DNA from: Thalassotalea insulae
Lineage (GTDB): Bacteria > Pseudomonadota > Gammaproteobacteria > Enterobacterales > Alteromonadaceae
Direction: 5' to 3'
NCBI RefSeq assembly: GCF_030161395.1
Contig: NZ_BSST01000001.1
Span: 744,001-808,000, forward strand
Length of the DNA stretch: 64,000 nt
Part shown: positions 1-8,574 of the stretch, piece by piece
Layout: each line of letters opens with the position of its first letter
Position numbering within the stretch: position 1 is the stretch's first letter
Made by a program: the position numbers and the translations under genes
Notes under the pieces: generated by a model
What the model was told of the DNA's origin: nothing
The model's database searches: none
Seen by the model: only the letters and a program-made list of their open reading frames with translations

Positions 1-1
1 T

Positions 2-1024
2 CAGGGCAACGAAACCAATATGATGATGGGCTATCATGCGGTGCCCGTACTGGTAGATGCCTACCTTAAGAGAATTATTTCCGAGCAGGATATCAACAGT
101 GAACAATTGTTTAACGCACTGAAAAAAAGTGCAATGCAAAATGACTTTGGTATCGATTCATATAAAGCACTTGGTTATGTTCCATTTGAACACGGCAACT
201 GGAACGTCTCACTAACGCTAGAATATGCCTTTGATGACTGGAGTATTGCGCAAATGGCACAAGCATTAGGTAAAATCCAAGACGCGAAATACTTTACTCA
301 GCGCGGGCAAAACTATCGTCAGCACTTTGACCCAGCTACCGGCTTTATGCGCGCTAAAAGCCAAGCTGGTGTTTTTAAGAGCGGCTTTGATCCGCTTGCC
401 TATCACCCTGAAGACTACTGTGAGGCCAATGCCTGGCAATATAACTTTTTTGTTCCTCATGATATTAAAGGATTGATCCAGTTACATGGCGGAAGAAATA
501 AATTTGCCAACAAGCTAGATCAAATGTTTAGCACCAAGCAGCAATTAAACGATAAAGGTGAGTTACCAGAATGGATTTCAGGCTATATCGGACAATATGT
601 CCACGGTAATGAGCCGGCACACCATGTCCCCTATTTGTATCAATACACTGGACAAGGTCATAAAACCCAGCAGCGAGTACGCCAAATTATGGCAGAGCTT
701 TATAACACAGCGCCAAATGGTCTTGCAGGTAACGAAGATGCAGGACAAATGTCAGCATGGTATATGTTCAGTGCATTAGGATTTTACCCAGTAAATCCTG
801 TTGCTGGTGAATATGTACTTGGCAGCCCAGAAGTTGCGCACGCACAAATCAAACTACCTGACAACAAAACATTCACCATTATTGCTAACAACCAGTCAGC
901 TGATAATATCTATGTCAAATCAGTAACCTTAAACGGTCAACCTTATTCTGCTATTACCATAAGCCATCAAGATATTATGGCCGGTGGCACACTTATTTTT
1001 AATATGACCTCGGAAGTTCACTAA
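2..1024 (+). CDS. GH92 family alpha-mannosidase, C-terminal part (5' end outside window)
   Basis: This is the C-terminal ~340 residues of a glycoside hydrolase family 92 exo-alpha-mannosidase, a Ca2+-dependent inverting enzyme that trims mannose from N-glycans or mannans. The frame is open from base 2 (QGNETNMMMGYHAVPV), so the true start lies upstream of the window and the first in-frame ATG at 20 is internal. The GNETN-GYHAVPV segment and the late GNEDAGQMSAWYMFSALGFYP segment are GH92 signatures; the acidic residues of the latter belong to the catalytic region of the family. The stop codon is 2 bases before the start of a second GH92 gene, so the two are probably co-transcribed. The two proteins are clearly divergent, which suggests an old duplication or different linkage specificity. 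Family assignment is firm; the substrate is inferred. Confidence 0.9.
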   Translation, partial: QGNETNMMMGYHAVPVLVDAYLKRIISEQDINSEQLFNALKKSAMQNDFGIDSYKALGYVPFEHGNWNVSLTLEYAFDDWSIAQMAQALGKIQDAKYFTQRGQNYRQHFDPATGFMRAKSQAGVFKSGFDPLAYHPEDYCEANAWQYNFFVPHDIKGLIQLHGGRNKFANKLDQMFSTKQQLNDKGELPEWISGYIGQYVHGNEPAHHVPYLYQYTGQGHKTQQRVRQIMAELYNTAPNGLAGNEDAGQMSAWYMFSALGFYPVNPVAGEYVLGSPEVAHAQIKLPDNKTFTIIANNQSADNIYVKSVTLNGQPYSAITISHQDIMAGGTLIFNMTSEVH

Positions 1025-1026
1025 TT

Positions 1027-3279
1027 ATGCGTTTTTTATTTATAGTGCCACTATTATGCTCGTTGTCACTAGCGGCAGAGCATGTCACTCAATATGTTAA
1101 TCCTTTTATTGGTACTTCTAATTTTGGAGCGACTCACCCCGGCGCTCAATATCCTCATGGCATGGCGTCAGTAGCGCCATTTAATGTTGCATTTCGCGCA
1201 GGACAAGAAAACAAATTTGAAAAAGACCAAGCGTGGAATTCGCGCGTTTATATTCATGAAAATAAGTTTTTAACTGGTTTTAGTCATGTCAATTTAAGTG
1301 GCGTTGGTTGCCCTGACCTCGGCAGTATTTTACTAATGCCAACCACAGGGGCATTAGAGTTTGACGCAAAAAAATATGGCTCCACTTATCATAACGAGCA
1401 AGCATCACCTGGATACTATCGTACTACGTTAGATAAATATCAGGTTGATGTCGAACTCAGTAGTACATTACGTACTGGCATCAGCCGATATACTTTTCCT
1501 AAAGGACAATCACACATTCTACTCAACCTAGGACTCGGCCTAACCAATGAAACTGGCGGTATGCTAAAAGTCGTTTCAAACAGTGAAGTGGAAGGCTTTA
1601 AGATGCTCGGCACCTTTTGCTATCACTCAGAAGATGTTCGCCCAGTATATTTTGTTGCCAAGTTAAGCAAAGCAGCAAAAACCGCTGGTGCCTGGAAAAA
1701 AATGCCTAAATACCAAGGCGTAGAAGCAGAATGGATCGGTTATGACGATAACTATAAACCATATAAAGATTATCGTCAGGAGGTTGCTGGTGATGATATT
1801 GGTGCCTACTTCCAGTTTGATACCAATGAACAAGAAACTATTACCGTCAAATTAGGGATTTCTTACGTCAGTATAAAAAATGCTCGACAAAACCTTAATG
1901 CCGAACAACCAGGTTTCGCCTTTGAGCAAACGAAAGATAAGGCACAGCAACAATGGCAAAAGCTATTAAGCCGAGTTCAAGTGAAAGGTCAGCCAACAAA
2001 GAAAACTATTTTTTATAGCGCGCTCTACCATAGCCTGATCCACCCTAATATTATTCAGGACATTAATGGCGATTATCCGCTGATGGGGCAACCCGGTATT
2101 GGCAACACTCAAGGAAAAAAACGCTATAGTGTTTACTCGCTCTGGGACACCAATAGGAACTTGCATCCACTACTGAGCCTACTTTATCCCGAAATACAAT
2201 CAGAAATGGTTAACTCCATGGTGGCAATGGCCAAAGAAAGTGGCTGGTTACCAAAATGGGAATTATTAGGGATGGAAACACAAGTCATGGTTGGTGATCC
2301 CGCAACAGTTGTTATCGCCGATAGTTACCTCAGAGGCATACAAGACTTTGACGTTATTGCCGCATATGATTACGCAAAAAAAGCGGCATTAACGCTAGAC
2401 AACAATCCGTTACGACCAGAAAACAAGCAATACACCCAACTCGGCTATGTTCCTGTAGATGATGAAGGCAAATGGGATGGCAGCGTTTCAACCAGTTTAG
2501 AGTACTACATTGCTGACTGGAATTTGGCACAATTGGCTAAAGCACTTGACCGCCCACAAGATCATCAGAGGTTTCTGCAACGAGCTAAAAATTATCAAAA
2601 ACTCTTTGATAGTAAAACAGGCATGCTCAGACCTAAATATGCCAATGGTCAATGGTTTAGCCCTTATGATCCACAGCTGGGTCGTAACTTTGAACCAGCG
2701 CCTGGTTATATTGAAGGCAATGCCTGGAATTACCGCTTTTATGTGCCTCATGATATACCCGGTTTGATCAACTCGCTTGGAGGCGATCAAAACTTTATCA
2801 AACAGTTAACACAAACCTTTACCACAGATAACTTTGATATGGCGAATGAGCCGGATATTACCTATCCATTCCTATTTAACTATGTCAAAGGAGAGGAATG
2901 GCGCAGTCAGCAAAAAATTAATCAGTTGATCAGTACACATTATCACAACAGTCCTGAAGGAATTCCAGGCAACGATGATGCCGGCACTCTTTCTGCTTGG
3001 CTCGTATTTAGTATGATGGGGCTTTACCCGGTATCTCCCGGCGATATGAATTATGCTCTGGTAACGCCTTCATTTGATGAGATCAGTATCCAACTTAATC
3101 AAGCATACTATGCTGGACGAACGTTAACCCTCAAAACGCAGCAGCCACCTCAACAGGCGCCCTATATTGATAAAATGCATCTTAATAAGAGAGAACTGAG
3201 CGATTATTTCATTAATCACCAGCAGCTTGTCAGCGGCGGTGAGCTGATATTTACGCTAACGAGCAAAGTAAAAAAATAA
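1027..3279 (+). CDS. GH92 family alpha-mannosidase, secreted
   Basis: This is a full-length glycoside hydrolase family 92 protein (750 residues, normal for the family), an exo-acting alpha-mannosidase. Residues 1-16 form a short signal peptide (MRFLFIVPLLCSLSLA), so the enzyme should be periplasmic or surface exposed. The mature N-terminus begins with the family motif YVNPFIGTSNFGATHPGA; the region around LWDTNRNLHP lies in the (alpha/alpha)6 barrel, and GNDDAGTLSAWLVFSMMGLYP is the conserved acidic catalytic segment. It starts 2 bases after the upstream GH92 gene and ends at a strong bidirectional terminator, so it is the last gene of a mannan or glycoprotein utilisation operon whose beginning is outside the window. 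Any TonB-dependent receptor or regulator of that locus would also be outside. Confidence 0.92.
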   Translation: MRFLFIVPLLCSLSLAAEHVTQYVNPFIGTSNFGATHPGAQYPHGMASVAPFNVAFRAGQENKFEKDQAWNSRVYIHENKFLTGFSHVNLSGVGCPDLGSILLMPTTGALEFDAKKYGSTYHNEQASPGYYRTTLDKYQVDVELSSTLRTGISRYTFPKGQSHILLNLGLGLTNETGGMLKVVSNSEVEGFKMLGTFCYHSEDVRPVYFVAKLSKAAKTAGAWKKMPKYQGVEAEWIGYDDNYKPYKDYRQEVAGDDIGAYFQFDTNEQETITVKLGISYVSIKNARQNLNAEQPGFAFEQTKDKAQQQWQKLLSRVQVKGQPTKKTIFYSALYHSLIHPNIIQDINGDYPLMGQPGIGNTQGKKRYSVYSLWDTNRNLHPLLSLLYPEIQSEMVNSMVAMAKESGWLPKWELLGMETQVMVGDPATVVIADSYLRGIQDFDVIAAYDYAKKAALTLDNNPLRPENKQYTQLGYVPVDDEGKWDGSVSTSLEYYIADWNLAQLAKALDRPQDHQRFLQRAKNYQKLFDSKTGMLRPKYANGQWFSPYDPQLGRNFEPAPGYIEGNAWNYRFYVPHDIPGLINSLGGDQNFIKQLTQTFTTDNFDMANEPDITYPFLFNYVKGEEWRSQQKINQLISTHYHNSPEGIPGNDDAGTLSAWLVFSMMGLYPVSPGDMNYALVTPSFDEISIQLNQAYYAGRTLTLKTQQPPQQAPYIDKMHLNKRELSDYFINHQQLVSGGELIFTLTSKVKK

Positions 3280-3283
3280 CAAT

Positions 3284-3315
3284 AAAAAAGCTCAAGAAAT
3301 AACTTGAGCTTTTTT
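3284..3315. terminator. Bidirectional intrinsic terminator between GH92 and ybaB
   Basis: Inverted arms of 13 bases (AAAAAAGCTCAAG and CTTGAGCTTTTTT) surround a 6-base loop. The A-tract and T-tract make it usable from both strands, which fits the convergent GH92 and ybaB genes. Confidence 0.88.
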
Positions 3316-3334
3316 ATCTATTAGACAGTACAAT

Positions 3335-3661
3335 CTAAAACGGCATTTTCATTCCTGGTGGCATTTGCATCCCACCGGTTAATGCCCCCATTTTTTCCTT
3401 ATTGACTTCTTCAACACGTCGAACCGCATCATTGAAAGCGGCTGCGACTAAGTCTTCCACCATTTCTTTATCATCTTCCATCAAGCTTTCATCGATTTCG
3501 ACGCGGCGCACACTATGGCTACCTGTCATGGTTACTTTAACCATGCCTGCACCAGATTCACCAGTGACTTCCATATTAGCGATTTCTTCTTGCGCTTTCG
3601 CCATTTTTGCTTGCATTTGCTGGGCTTGTTTCATTAAGTTGCCCATGCCACCTTTCATCAT
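3335..3661 (-). CDS. ybaB: YbaB/EbfC family nucleoid-associated protein
   Basis: This is a small homodimeric DNA-binding protein of the YbaB/EbfC family (108 residues, typical length), a nucleoid-associated protein. The N-terminal half is the usual Met/Gln/Lys-rich helix ([20 protein letters not shown]), followed by the conserved beta region with [11 protein letters not shown]. The C-terminus is rich in Met, Pro and Gly. GGAG lies 8 bases before the ATG. It follows dnaX by 66 bases in the same orientation, as in the conserved apt-dnaX-ybaB-recR order. recR, normally the next gene, is absent here: ybaB ends at a terminator and then faces the GH92 genes. Confidence 0.94.
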   Translation of the reverse strand: MMKGGMGNLMKQAQQMQAKMAKAQEEIANMEVTGESGAGMVKVTMTGSHSVRRVEIDESLMEDDKEMVEDLVAAAFNDAVRRVEEVNKEKMGALTGGMQMPPGMKMPF

Positions 3662-3727
3662 AATAAATACTCCAAAATGTTGTTGCCGCCAAAGATAGAG
3701 CCTAATGCGCTAAATTTCAAGTAACAG

Positions 3728-6001
3728 TTAGCGTGCAACGATAGTTTTCTCATCTAATTCCGCCTGAAATTGCTGTTGTAAAGCAATGACAAACTCATCA
3801 TTTAATAGTAATTCTTTCGCATAATCATAACGCTTATCATTGATATGACTTTGAATTTGCGCAGGATCAGCGACGGTTTGCTCGACCACTTTAATTTCCA
3901 CCTGCATCGGCCGGGCAAAATATTGTGAAACAAACTGTTGTAACTGCTGGTGTGCCGCATCTGACTTTAAATGCTTTGTTGATTGATTCAATAATAACAC
4001 TAATGAATCAGACTCGGGATCTCCTTCAATGGTTGCATTCAGCGCCAATTGCCTTAAACGACCATTTAACGCCATCGCATCTATCATGTTGGCCCATTTA
4101 TCCACTTGATTCGCTTTTTTGATCACACTTGGATCAATAATCTCAGGCGTAAACTGATCTGGTACCAATTCGATATCCGGCACATCTTGCGCTGGCTTTT
4201 TCACTAACGGTGTTTGTTGCTTATCTTGACGCGCTTCGGCGTCTTTAGGCTTTTTTCCGCTTTGCTCCAAGGCTTTTTTTCGACTACGCAACATATTGCG
4301 ATTCGCTAAAATCGCCTCAATCCCTGTAGGATTTTTCGTTGCTGCGATATCCGAGTTCTGCATTGAGTTATCAGCTGACGAAGTGGCACCAGGCTCAGCA
4401 ATTGCATGTTGCTCATTTGCATGTTGTGAACAGAACTCTGCTTGCTGATGTTCATGCTCAACCGTTGACTGCTGTACTACTTCAACTTCAGGCTCATCAC
4501 TTGCCATATCAGCCATTTGCTGTTCAGGCTGATTTAACACCGGCGGTTGCTGTGTTGGCGCTTGGGCGCTCTGCTGCTGAGCTTGCTCTTCTATTGCGAG
4601 CATTTCTTGTGTCAGCTCATTCGATAGTTCAGCTTGCTGTTGTTCCGTATCAATCACTGGAGTATTTGACGGTACCTGAGTAACACTAGTGGTTTGTTCT
4701 TCTGATTGAATTACATCTACCGAAGACAGCTCACTTTCATCTTGAATCGCCACAGGTGCCTGACTTTCTACACTCGCACTATTAGCGGTACTTTCATCAA
4801 GCGCTTTTTCACCCGATGTGTCCTGATGAGAGATATCAGTATCAGGCAGTTCAATATCATCAAAAGAGACTGGAGTTTGACTTTCAAGTTGTACTGTCTC
4901 ATCGATTAAAGGTCGAGTCTGAGGCTTAAAGGCAAGTAAACGCAATAACACCATATCAAATGCTGCTTGTTCATCTGCCGCATAAGGTAAATCCTTTCGA
5001 CCATTGACGGCTATTTGATAATATAGCTGCACATCTTCTGGTGACATCGACTGGCAAAACTTCTCCAGTAATTGATTATGCTCAGGTGATAAATCGAAAT
5101 GGCTACCTACTACTTGTGCCATCGCAACTTGATGAAGTAATTGAATTAACTCAGCGAGTAAACGCCCATAATTAGGAGCGTATGAAGCTATTTCCAAGGA
5201 TAACGCCATCAACCCTTTTGCATCTTGCTTAAGTAGCAAGATTAAAATCTTATAGATCCAATGATGATCAACACCACCTAGCATCTGCTGAACATTAGCA
5301 GCGATAATATGACCTTGTCCCTGAGCAATCGCTTGATCTGTTAAACTAAGCGAGTCACGCATACTGCCCCGCGCAGCTTTTGCCAATAAGCTAATTGCCA
5401 ACTCGTCAAACTCAACTTGCTCTGCGGCCAAAATGGTTTTAAGTTGCTGTGATATTTGCACCACCGAAAGCGCTTTAAGATGAAATTGCAAACAACGAGA
5501 TAAAACAGTTACCGGCAACTTTTGAGGGTCTGTAGTGGCAAGAATAAATTTAACATGCTCAGGCGGTTCTTCCAGCGTTTTCAGCAAGGCGTTAAAACTA
5601 CTGCGCGAGAGCATATGCACTTCATCGATAAGATAAACTTTGTATCGACCTCTGCTCGGTGCATATTGTACGTTATCAAGAATTTCTCGAGTGTCATCAA
5701 CCTTAGTGCGAGAAGCAGCATCAATTTCCAATAAATCGACAAAGCGCCCCTGGTCAATATCAAGGCATGCCTGACACTCGCCACAGGGCTCCGCCGTGAT
5801 CCCTTGTTCACAATTTAAACTTTTAGCAAAAATTCGCGCTATCGTAGTTTTACCGACACCGCGGGTACCGGTAAATAAATAGGCATGGTGCAACCTTTGT
5901 TGCACAATGGCGTTAGTTAAAACGGTAACAACATGTTCTTGCCCCATCAACTGCTGAAAATTTTTCGGCCGCCATTTTCTTGCTAAAACTTGATAACTCA
6001 T
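3728..6001 (-). CDS. dnaX: DNA polymerase III subunits tau and gamma
   Basis: This is the clamp-loader ATPase subunit tau of the replicative polymerase, 757 residues; a shorter gamma form is predicted from an internal frameshift (see separate entry). The N-terminal AAA+ domain has the Walker A motif GTRGVGKTTIA near residue 45, a four-cysteine zinc site just after it (C-x8-C-x2-C-x2-C), the Walker B LIDEVHML and the sensor region around LSRCLQFHL. Residues ~370-560 form a long Gln/Glu/Ser/Thr-rich low-complexity linker, longer than in E. coli (643 residues in total). The C-terminal ~140 residues are the tau part that contacts DnaB and the alpha subunit. The gene lies between apt and ybaB, a very conserved order. 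Confidence 0.96.
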   Translation of the reverse strand: MSYQVLARKWRPKNFQQLMGQEHVVTVLTNAIVQQRLHHAYLFTGTRGVGKTTIARIFAKSLNCEQGITAEPCGECQACLDIDQGRFVDLLEIDAASRTKVDDTREILDNVQYAPSRGRYKVYLIDEVHMLSRSSFNALLKTLEEPPEHVKFILATTDPQKLPVTVLSRCLQFHLKALSVVQISQQLKTILAAEQVEFDELAISLLAKAARGSMRDSLSLTDQAIAQGQGHIIAANVQQMLGGVDHHWIYKILILLLKQDAKGLMALSLEIASYAPNYGRLLAELIQLLHQVAMAQVVGSHFDLSPEHNQLLEKFCQSMSPEDVQLYYQIAVNGRKDLPYAADEQAAFDMVLLRLLAFKPQTRPLIDETVQLESQTPVSFDDIELPDTDISHQDTSGEKALDESTANSASVESQAPVAIQDESELSSVDVIQSEEQTTSVTQVPSNTPVIDTEQQQAELSNELTQEMLAIEEQAQQQSAQAPTQQPPVLNQPEQQMADMASDEPEVEVVQQSTVEHEHQQAEFCSQHANEQHAIAEPGATSSADNSMQNSDIAATKNPTGIEAILANRNMLRSRKKALEQSGKKPKDAEARQDKQQTPLVKKPAQDVPDIELVPDQFTPEIIDPSVIKKANQVDKWANMIDAMALNGRLRQLALNATIEGDPESDSLVLLLNQSTKHLKSDAAHQQLQQFVSQYFARPMQVEIKVVEQTVADPAQIQSHINDKRYDYAKELLLNDEFVIALQQQFQAELDEKTIVAR
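4228..4268 (-). promoter_or_regulatory. Programmed -1 ribosomal frameshift signal in dnaX
   Basis: Read on the minus strand, codons 582-584 are GGA AAA AAG, which gives the heptamer A_AAA_AAG (4256-4250) in the correct phase for -1 slippage. Slippage gives GCC then TAA at 4247-4245, so the short product would have 585 residues. A Shine-Dalgarno-like GGAG (4268-4265) lies 8 bases upstream. After a 6-base spacer comes a stem with arms GACGC (4243-4239) and GCGTC (4232-4228) and a 6-base loop. The arrangement matches the E. coli dnaX signal, which makes gamma. A second heptamer, A_AAA_AAA at 4280-4274, would feed the same -1 frame and the same stop. Confidence 0.82.
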
Positions 6002-6010
6002 TGCGAAATG

Positions 6011-6556
6011 TTACTCACCATCATATTGTAGTAATGCCGTTACCTCTAACCCTAAATCAGCTAACTTATTTTCTCCACCTAAATCAGGCAAAGAAATAAT
6101 AAATGCTGCATCAGTAGTTTCTGCACCTAATTTACGGATCAATTTAGTGGTTGCCTCAATTGTACCGCCAGTTGCCAATAAATCATCGATAATTAACACC
6201 TTGTCATCGGAAGTTAAGGCATCTGTGTGGATTTCAAGTGTATCGGTGCCGTATTCTAATTGGTAATCCTGTGCATGGGTAGCACGTGGCAATTTGCCAG
6301 GTTTTCTTACCGGAACAAAGCCTAACCCCATTTTTAAAGCTAATGGCGCACCAAATAAAAAGCCTCTGGCTTCAGTACCCACAATTTTAGTAAAGCCTTT
6401 ATCGCTAAATTTATCTGCCAATAGCTGAATAGTTAAATGAAAGGCTTCTGCATCATCCAAAATTCCGGTGACGTCTCGAAACAAGATCCCAGCTTTTGGG
6501 TAATCTACGATAGTATGAACAGCGTTTTTTAATAAGGTAATTTGACTTGTTTCCAT
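6011..6556 (-). CDS. apt: Adenine phosphoribosyltransferase
   Basis: This purine salvage enzyme converts adenine and PRPP to AMP and pyrophosphate in the cytoplasm. The protein has 181 residues when started at the ATG at 6556 ([13 protein letters not shown]); a TTG 9 bases further upstream is possible, but nothing favours it. It has the type I phosphoribosyltransferase fold, with the PRPP-binding loop [16 protein letters not shown] near residue 125 and the adenine-site region [14 protein letters not shown] near residue 65. It lies 9 bases upstream of dnaX on the same strand, so the two are probably co-transcribed, and a receiver protein gene lies upstream. No strong ribosome binding site is visible. 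Confidence 0.95.
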   Translation of the reverse strand: METSQITLLKNAVHTIVDYPKAGILFRDVTGILDDAEAFHLTIQLLADKFSDKGFTKIVGTEARGFLFGAPLALKMGLGFVPVRKPGKLPRATHAQDYQLEYGTDTLEIHTDALTSDDKVLIIDDLLATGGTIEATTKLIRKLGAETTDAAFIISLPDLGGENKLADLGLEVTALLQYDGE

Positions 6557-6612
6557 GTTTAACAATGTAATTCTAAAACGATTGCTAAAGAATAATAGAA
6601 AACGGGCAAAGA

Positions 6613-6996
6613 TTATAGTGACTGACAGAGAGTATTTGCAGGAAGTAGGGAATTTATTGCTTGATAGAACAAATCTTGGTCTATCGGTTTCGATAATACC
6701 GCATCAAATAGCGGATATTCTTCAAGCGCTTCAACTTCGGATAAGTCTTGCGTTGAAATAAATAAAACCGGTGTACCGCTAGTTAATGATTTCGATTTAA
6801 GATTCTTAACAAGCTGTACACCATTCATCACAGGCATTAAATGATCAACAATAAATAAATCAAATGAAGCTGTTTGTGCTTTTGTAAACGCATCCAAGCC
6901 ATTTGTCGCCGTTTGTACTGTCGCGCCAATAGACGTTAACAGCTGAGTAAGTAACTTAACGACAGATTCTTTATCATCTACAACCAATACATGCAT
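6613..6996 (-). CDS. Single-domain response regulator (CheY-like receiver)
   Basis: This 127-residue protein is only a receiver domain. It has the acidic pair D7-D8, the phosphoacceptor D51 ([13 protein letters not shown]), the Ser/Thr of VLFIST and the conserved Lys of LSKP. There is no DNA-binding or enzymatic output domain, so it must act through protein contacts, as CheY does. It starts 25 bases downstream of a 40-residue membrane protein gene on the same strand, and a perfect FNR box lies upstream of that gene, so it may be made mainly without oxygen. No histidine kinase lies next to it. The partner is unknown. Confidence 0.85.
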   Translation of the reverse strand: MHVLVVDDKESVVKLLTQLLTSIGATVQTATNGLDAFTKAQTASFDLFIVDHLMPVMNGVQLVKNLKSKSLTSGTPVLFISTQDLSEVEALEEYPLFDAVLSKPIDQDLFYQAINSLLPANTLCQSL

Positions 6997-7021
6997 CTAA
7001 TATTCTTCTTATTATTAATAA

Positions 7022-7144
7022 TTAACTTAAAACAGTTAACCAGCCCATTAACATTGGCAATAATGGCGCGGCAATTAGCGCAGTTAACGCAGCAAATAAA
7101 TGACGCTTTGATGAGCTATCTTTAAAATCTTCATGATGTGACAT
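7022..7144 (-). CDS. Small single-pass membrane protein, probably FNR-controlled
   Basis: This short gene encodes 40 residues: a charged N-terminus (MSHHEDFKDSSSKRH) followed by one hydrophobic segment of about 24 residues (from LFAALTALIAAPLL to the end). GGAAAG lies 6 bases before the ATG, a good ribosome binding site. A perfect FNR box is centred about 80 bases upstream of the start. The receiver-protein gene follows after 25 bases. I do not recognise the family. The basic residues followed by a helix with Ala-Pro-Leu-Leu vaguely recall NapE/TorE-type small membrane proteins, but the resemblance is too weak to name it. The clear start signal and the regulatory site are the evidence that it is real. 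Confidence 0.68.
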   Translation of the reverse strand: MSHHEDFKDSSSKRHLFAALTALIAAPLLPMLMGWLTVLS

Positions 7145-7218
7145 CTTTAACTTTCCAATAAACTACAAAATGAACGGCGCGAATTCTAGCCCATTTGCTT
7201 AGTTATAGATAGTATTTT

Positions 7219-7232
7219 TTGATCCAGATCAA
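7219..7232. promoter_or_regulatory. FNR box upstream of the small membrane protein gene
   Basis: The sequence TTGAT-CCAG-ATCAA is a perfect match to the FNR consensus TTGAT-N4-ATCAA. A possible -10 (TAGAAT, minus strand 7188-7183) puts the box at about -49, while a class II position (-41.5) would put the start at about 7184. The exact promoter is therefore unsettled, but the only gene downstream in this gap is the small membrane protein gene. Confidence 0.72.
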
Positions 7233-7266
7233 TATAAGGCCATAGATAGCGTTAAAATGCAGGCAT

Positions 7267-7294
7267 AAAAAAACCAGTCAAAAGACTGGTTTTT
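7267..7294. terminator. Intrinsic terminator of the TonB-system operon
   Basis: Arms AAAAACCAGTC and GACTGGTTTTT enclose an AAAA loop. It lies just after the stop codon of the TPR protein gene and ends the six-gene operon read on the minus strand. Confidence 0.85.
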
Positions 7295-7312
7295 AATACA
7301 ATAACTACGCAA

Positions 7313-8569
7313 TTAAATCGACTTACCTTTACGTTTGGCAGTGTCTTTAATATAGCTAACCCATCCCTTCGCGCTTTTGCGAGTTTTTGGATCTTTCATT
7401 GCATTTTGAATTGCCGCATAAGCTTGTTTGTAGTTACCTAAGTAAAAATGAGCTTCTGCAATACTCATGTAGGTTCTACCTTTGTTTTTTACACCAAGCT
7501 CTAATGCTTTTTCCAAAGCAACAACGGCTTTTTTAAACTGCTCATCCTGCGCTAATAAGCTTCCTTGTTTACTATAGTGCTTAGCTTCATTGGTCATTTT
7601 AGCCAATTCACCATAGTATTTCGCCGCTTTGTCAATATGTTGAGCCGCATGCCAGGCGTTAGCTAACCTTCCGATGTTTTGATCATCACGTTTCACTAAG
7701 CCTGAGGCGATGTGCTTCTCAAGTAACGTAGCCGCTTTATAAGGGATATTATTTTGCGCATATAAACTTGCTAACGTTTTAATCTCTGACTCTTTCTCAA
7801 GGTAACCTTGCTTATAAGCCAAATCTAACGTTGCCATGCCTTTTTTGTAATCTTCAATCAATAAATAAAAATTACCTAACTGTTTCCAAAATGCTTTTTC
7901 ATCAGGAAAAAGTTGCACAGCTGTTTCAAGTACGCCAACCGCATTCTTATATTGTTTTCTTTCATAATACGAAGTCAATTTAAGAATGTATGGGTTTTTA
8001 TTGTGCTTATCACCATAAGCTGCAATGGCTTTATCAGCAGGTTCAATCATCTTATTCAGACGCTTAAGTTCATAATTCGCATTGGCGATTTTCACCCAAG
8101 TATCACCATCAGATTTCCCGGTAAAGTCCATCCATGCTTGATAATTAACTAAAGCTTCTTCATATTGCTTTTCTTGCATTTGAAGATCGGCTAATAGCTT
8201 AATTGCCTCACCGTGGTCGACTTCATTTAAGACATCCGGTGCAATTGCTTTCTTTAAAAACTCAATAGCTTTAACTTCATTACCGTCAGTGGCATACATT
8301 ACCGCAATAAAGCGATCAACATAAGCACGGTCATAAGTTTTAGACGCGTCAATATCAAGTAATAAAGCTAATGCACCAGGAATATCATCCGCTGAATACA
8401 ACTCAAATGCCTTACCTACTTTTTTACCGACTGAAGGGCCAACTAACTGAGTTTTACGCTTTGGCTTTTCCGAATTAGCTTGTTCCGCCGCATCTGCAAC
8501 GTTAGCGACAGGAAGCTGGACCAAAGTCAATGAAGCTAATAAAGCAACAGATGTTAACATCTTATTCAT
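7313..8569 (-). CDS. TPR-repeat protein of the TtpC-type TonB system
   Basis: This is a 418-residue exported protein made mostly of tetratricopeptide-like helical repeats. Residues 1-27 are a signal peptide (MNKMLTSVALLASLTLVQLPVANVADA), so it is expected in the periplasm. Repeats run from about residue 50 to 410, with motifs such as AFWKQLGNFYLLIEDYKKG and RTYMSIAEAHFYLGNYKQA. It is the last gene of the operon, 5 bases after tonB, and it ends at a terminator. Homologous clusters in Vibrio and Shewanella also end with a TPR protein linked to TonB. A role as a periplasmic partner of the energy-transducing complex is inferred from this position. Confidence 0.85.
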   Translation of the reverse strand: MNKMLTSVALLASLTLVQLPVANVADAAEQANSEKPKRKTQLVGPSVGKKVGKAFELYSADDIPGALALLLDIDASKTYDRAYVDRFIAVMYATDGNEVKAIEFLKKAIAPDVLNEVDHGEAIKLLADLQMQEKQYEEALVNYQAWMDFTGKSDGDTWVKIANANYELKRLNKMIEPADKAIAAYGDKHNKNPYILKLTSYYERKQYKNAVGVLETAVQLFPDEKAFWKQLGNFYLLIEDYKKGMATLDLAYKQGYLEKESEIKTLASLYAQNNIPYKAATLLEKHIASGLVKRDDQNIGRLANAWHAAQHIDKAAKYYGELAKMTNEAKHYSKQGSLLAQDEQFKKAVVALEKALELGVKNKGRTYMSIAEAHFYLGNYKQAYAAIQNAMKDPKTRKSAKGWVSYIKDTAKRKGKSI

Positions 8570-8574
8570 TTTGT

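Noticed and set aside
1024..1027. Frameshift splitting one large GH92 gene into two
   Set aside because: Both products carry their own copies of the C-terminal GH92 catalytic segment, and the second begins with a signal peptide, so they are two separate genes.
4339..4683. Open frame of 114 codons on the plus strand inside dnaX
   Set aside because: It is antisense to the low-complexity Gln/Glu linker of dnaX, which gives long Leu/Ala-rich shadows.
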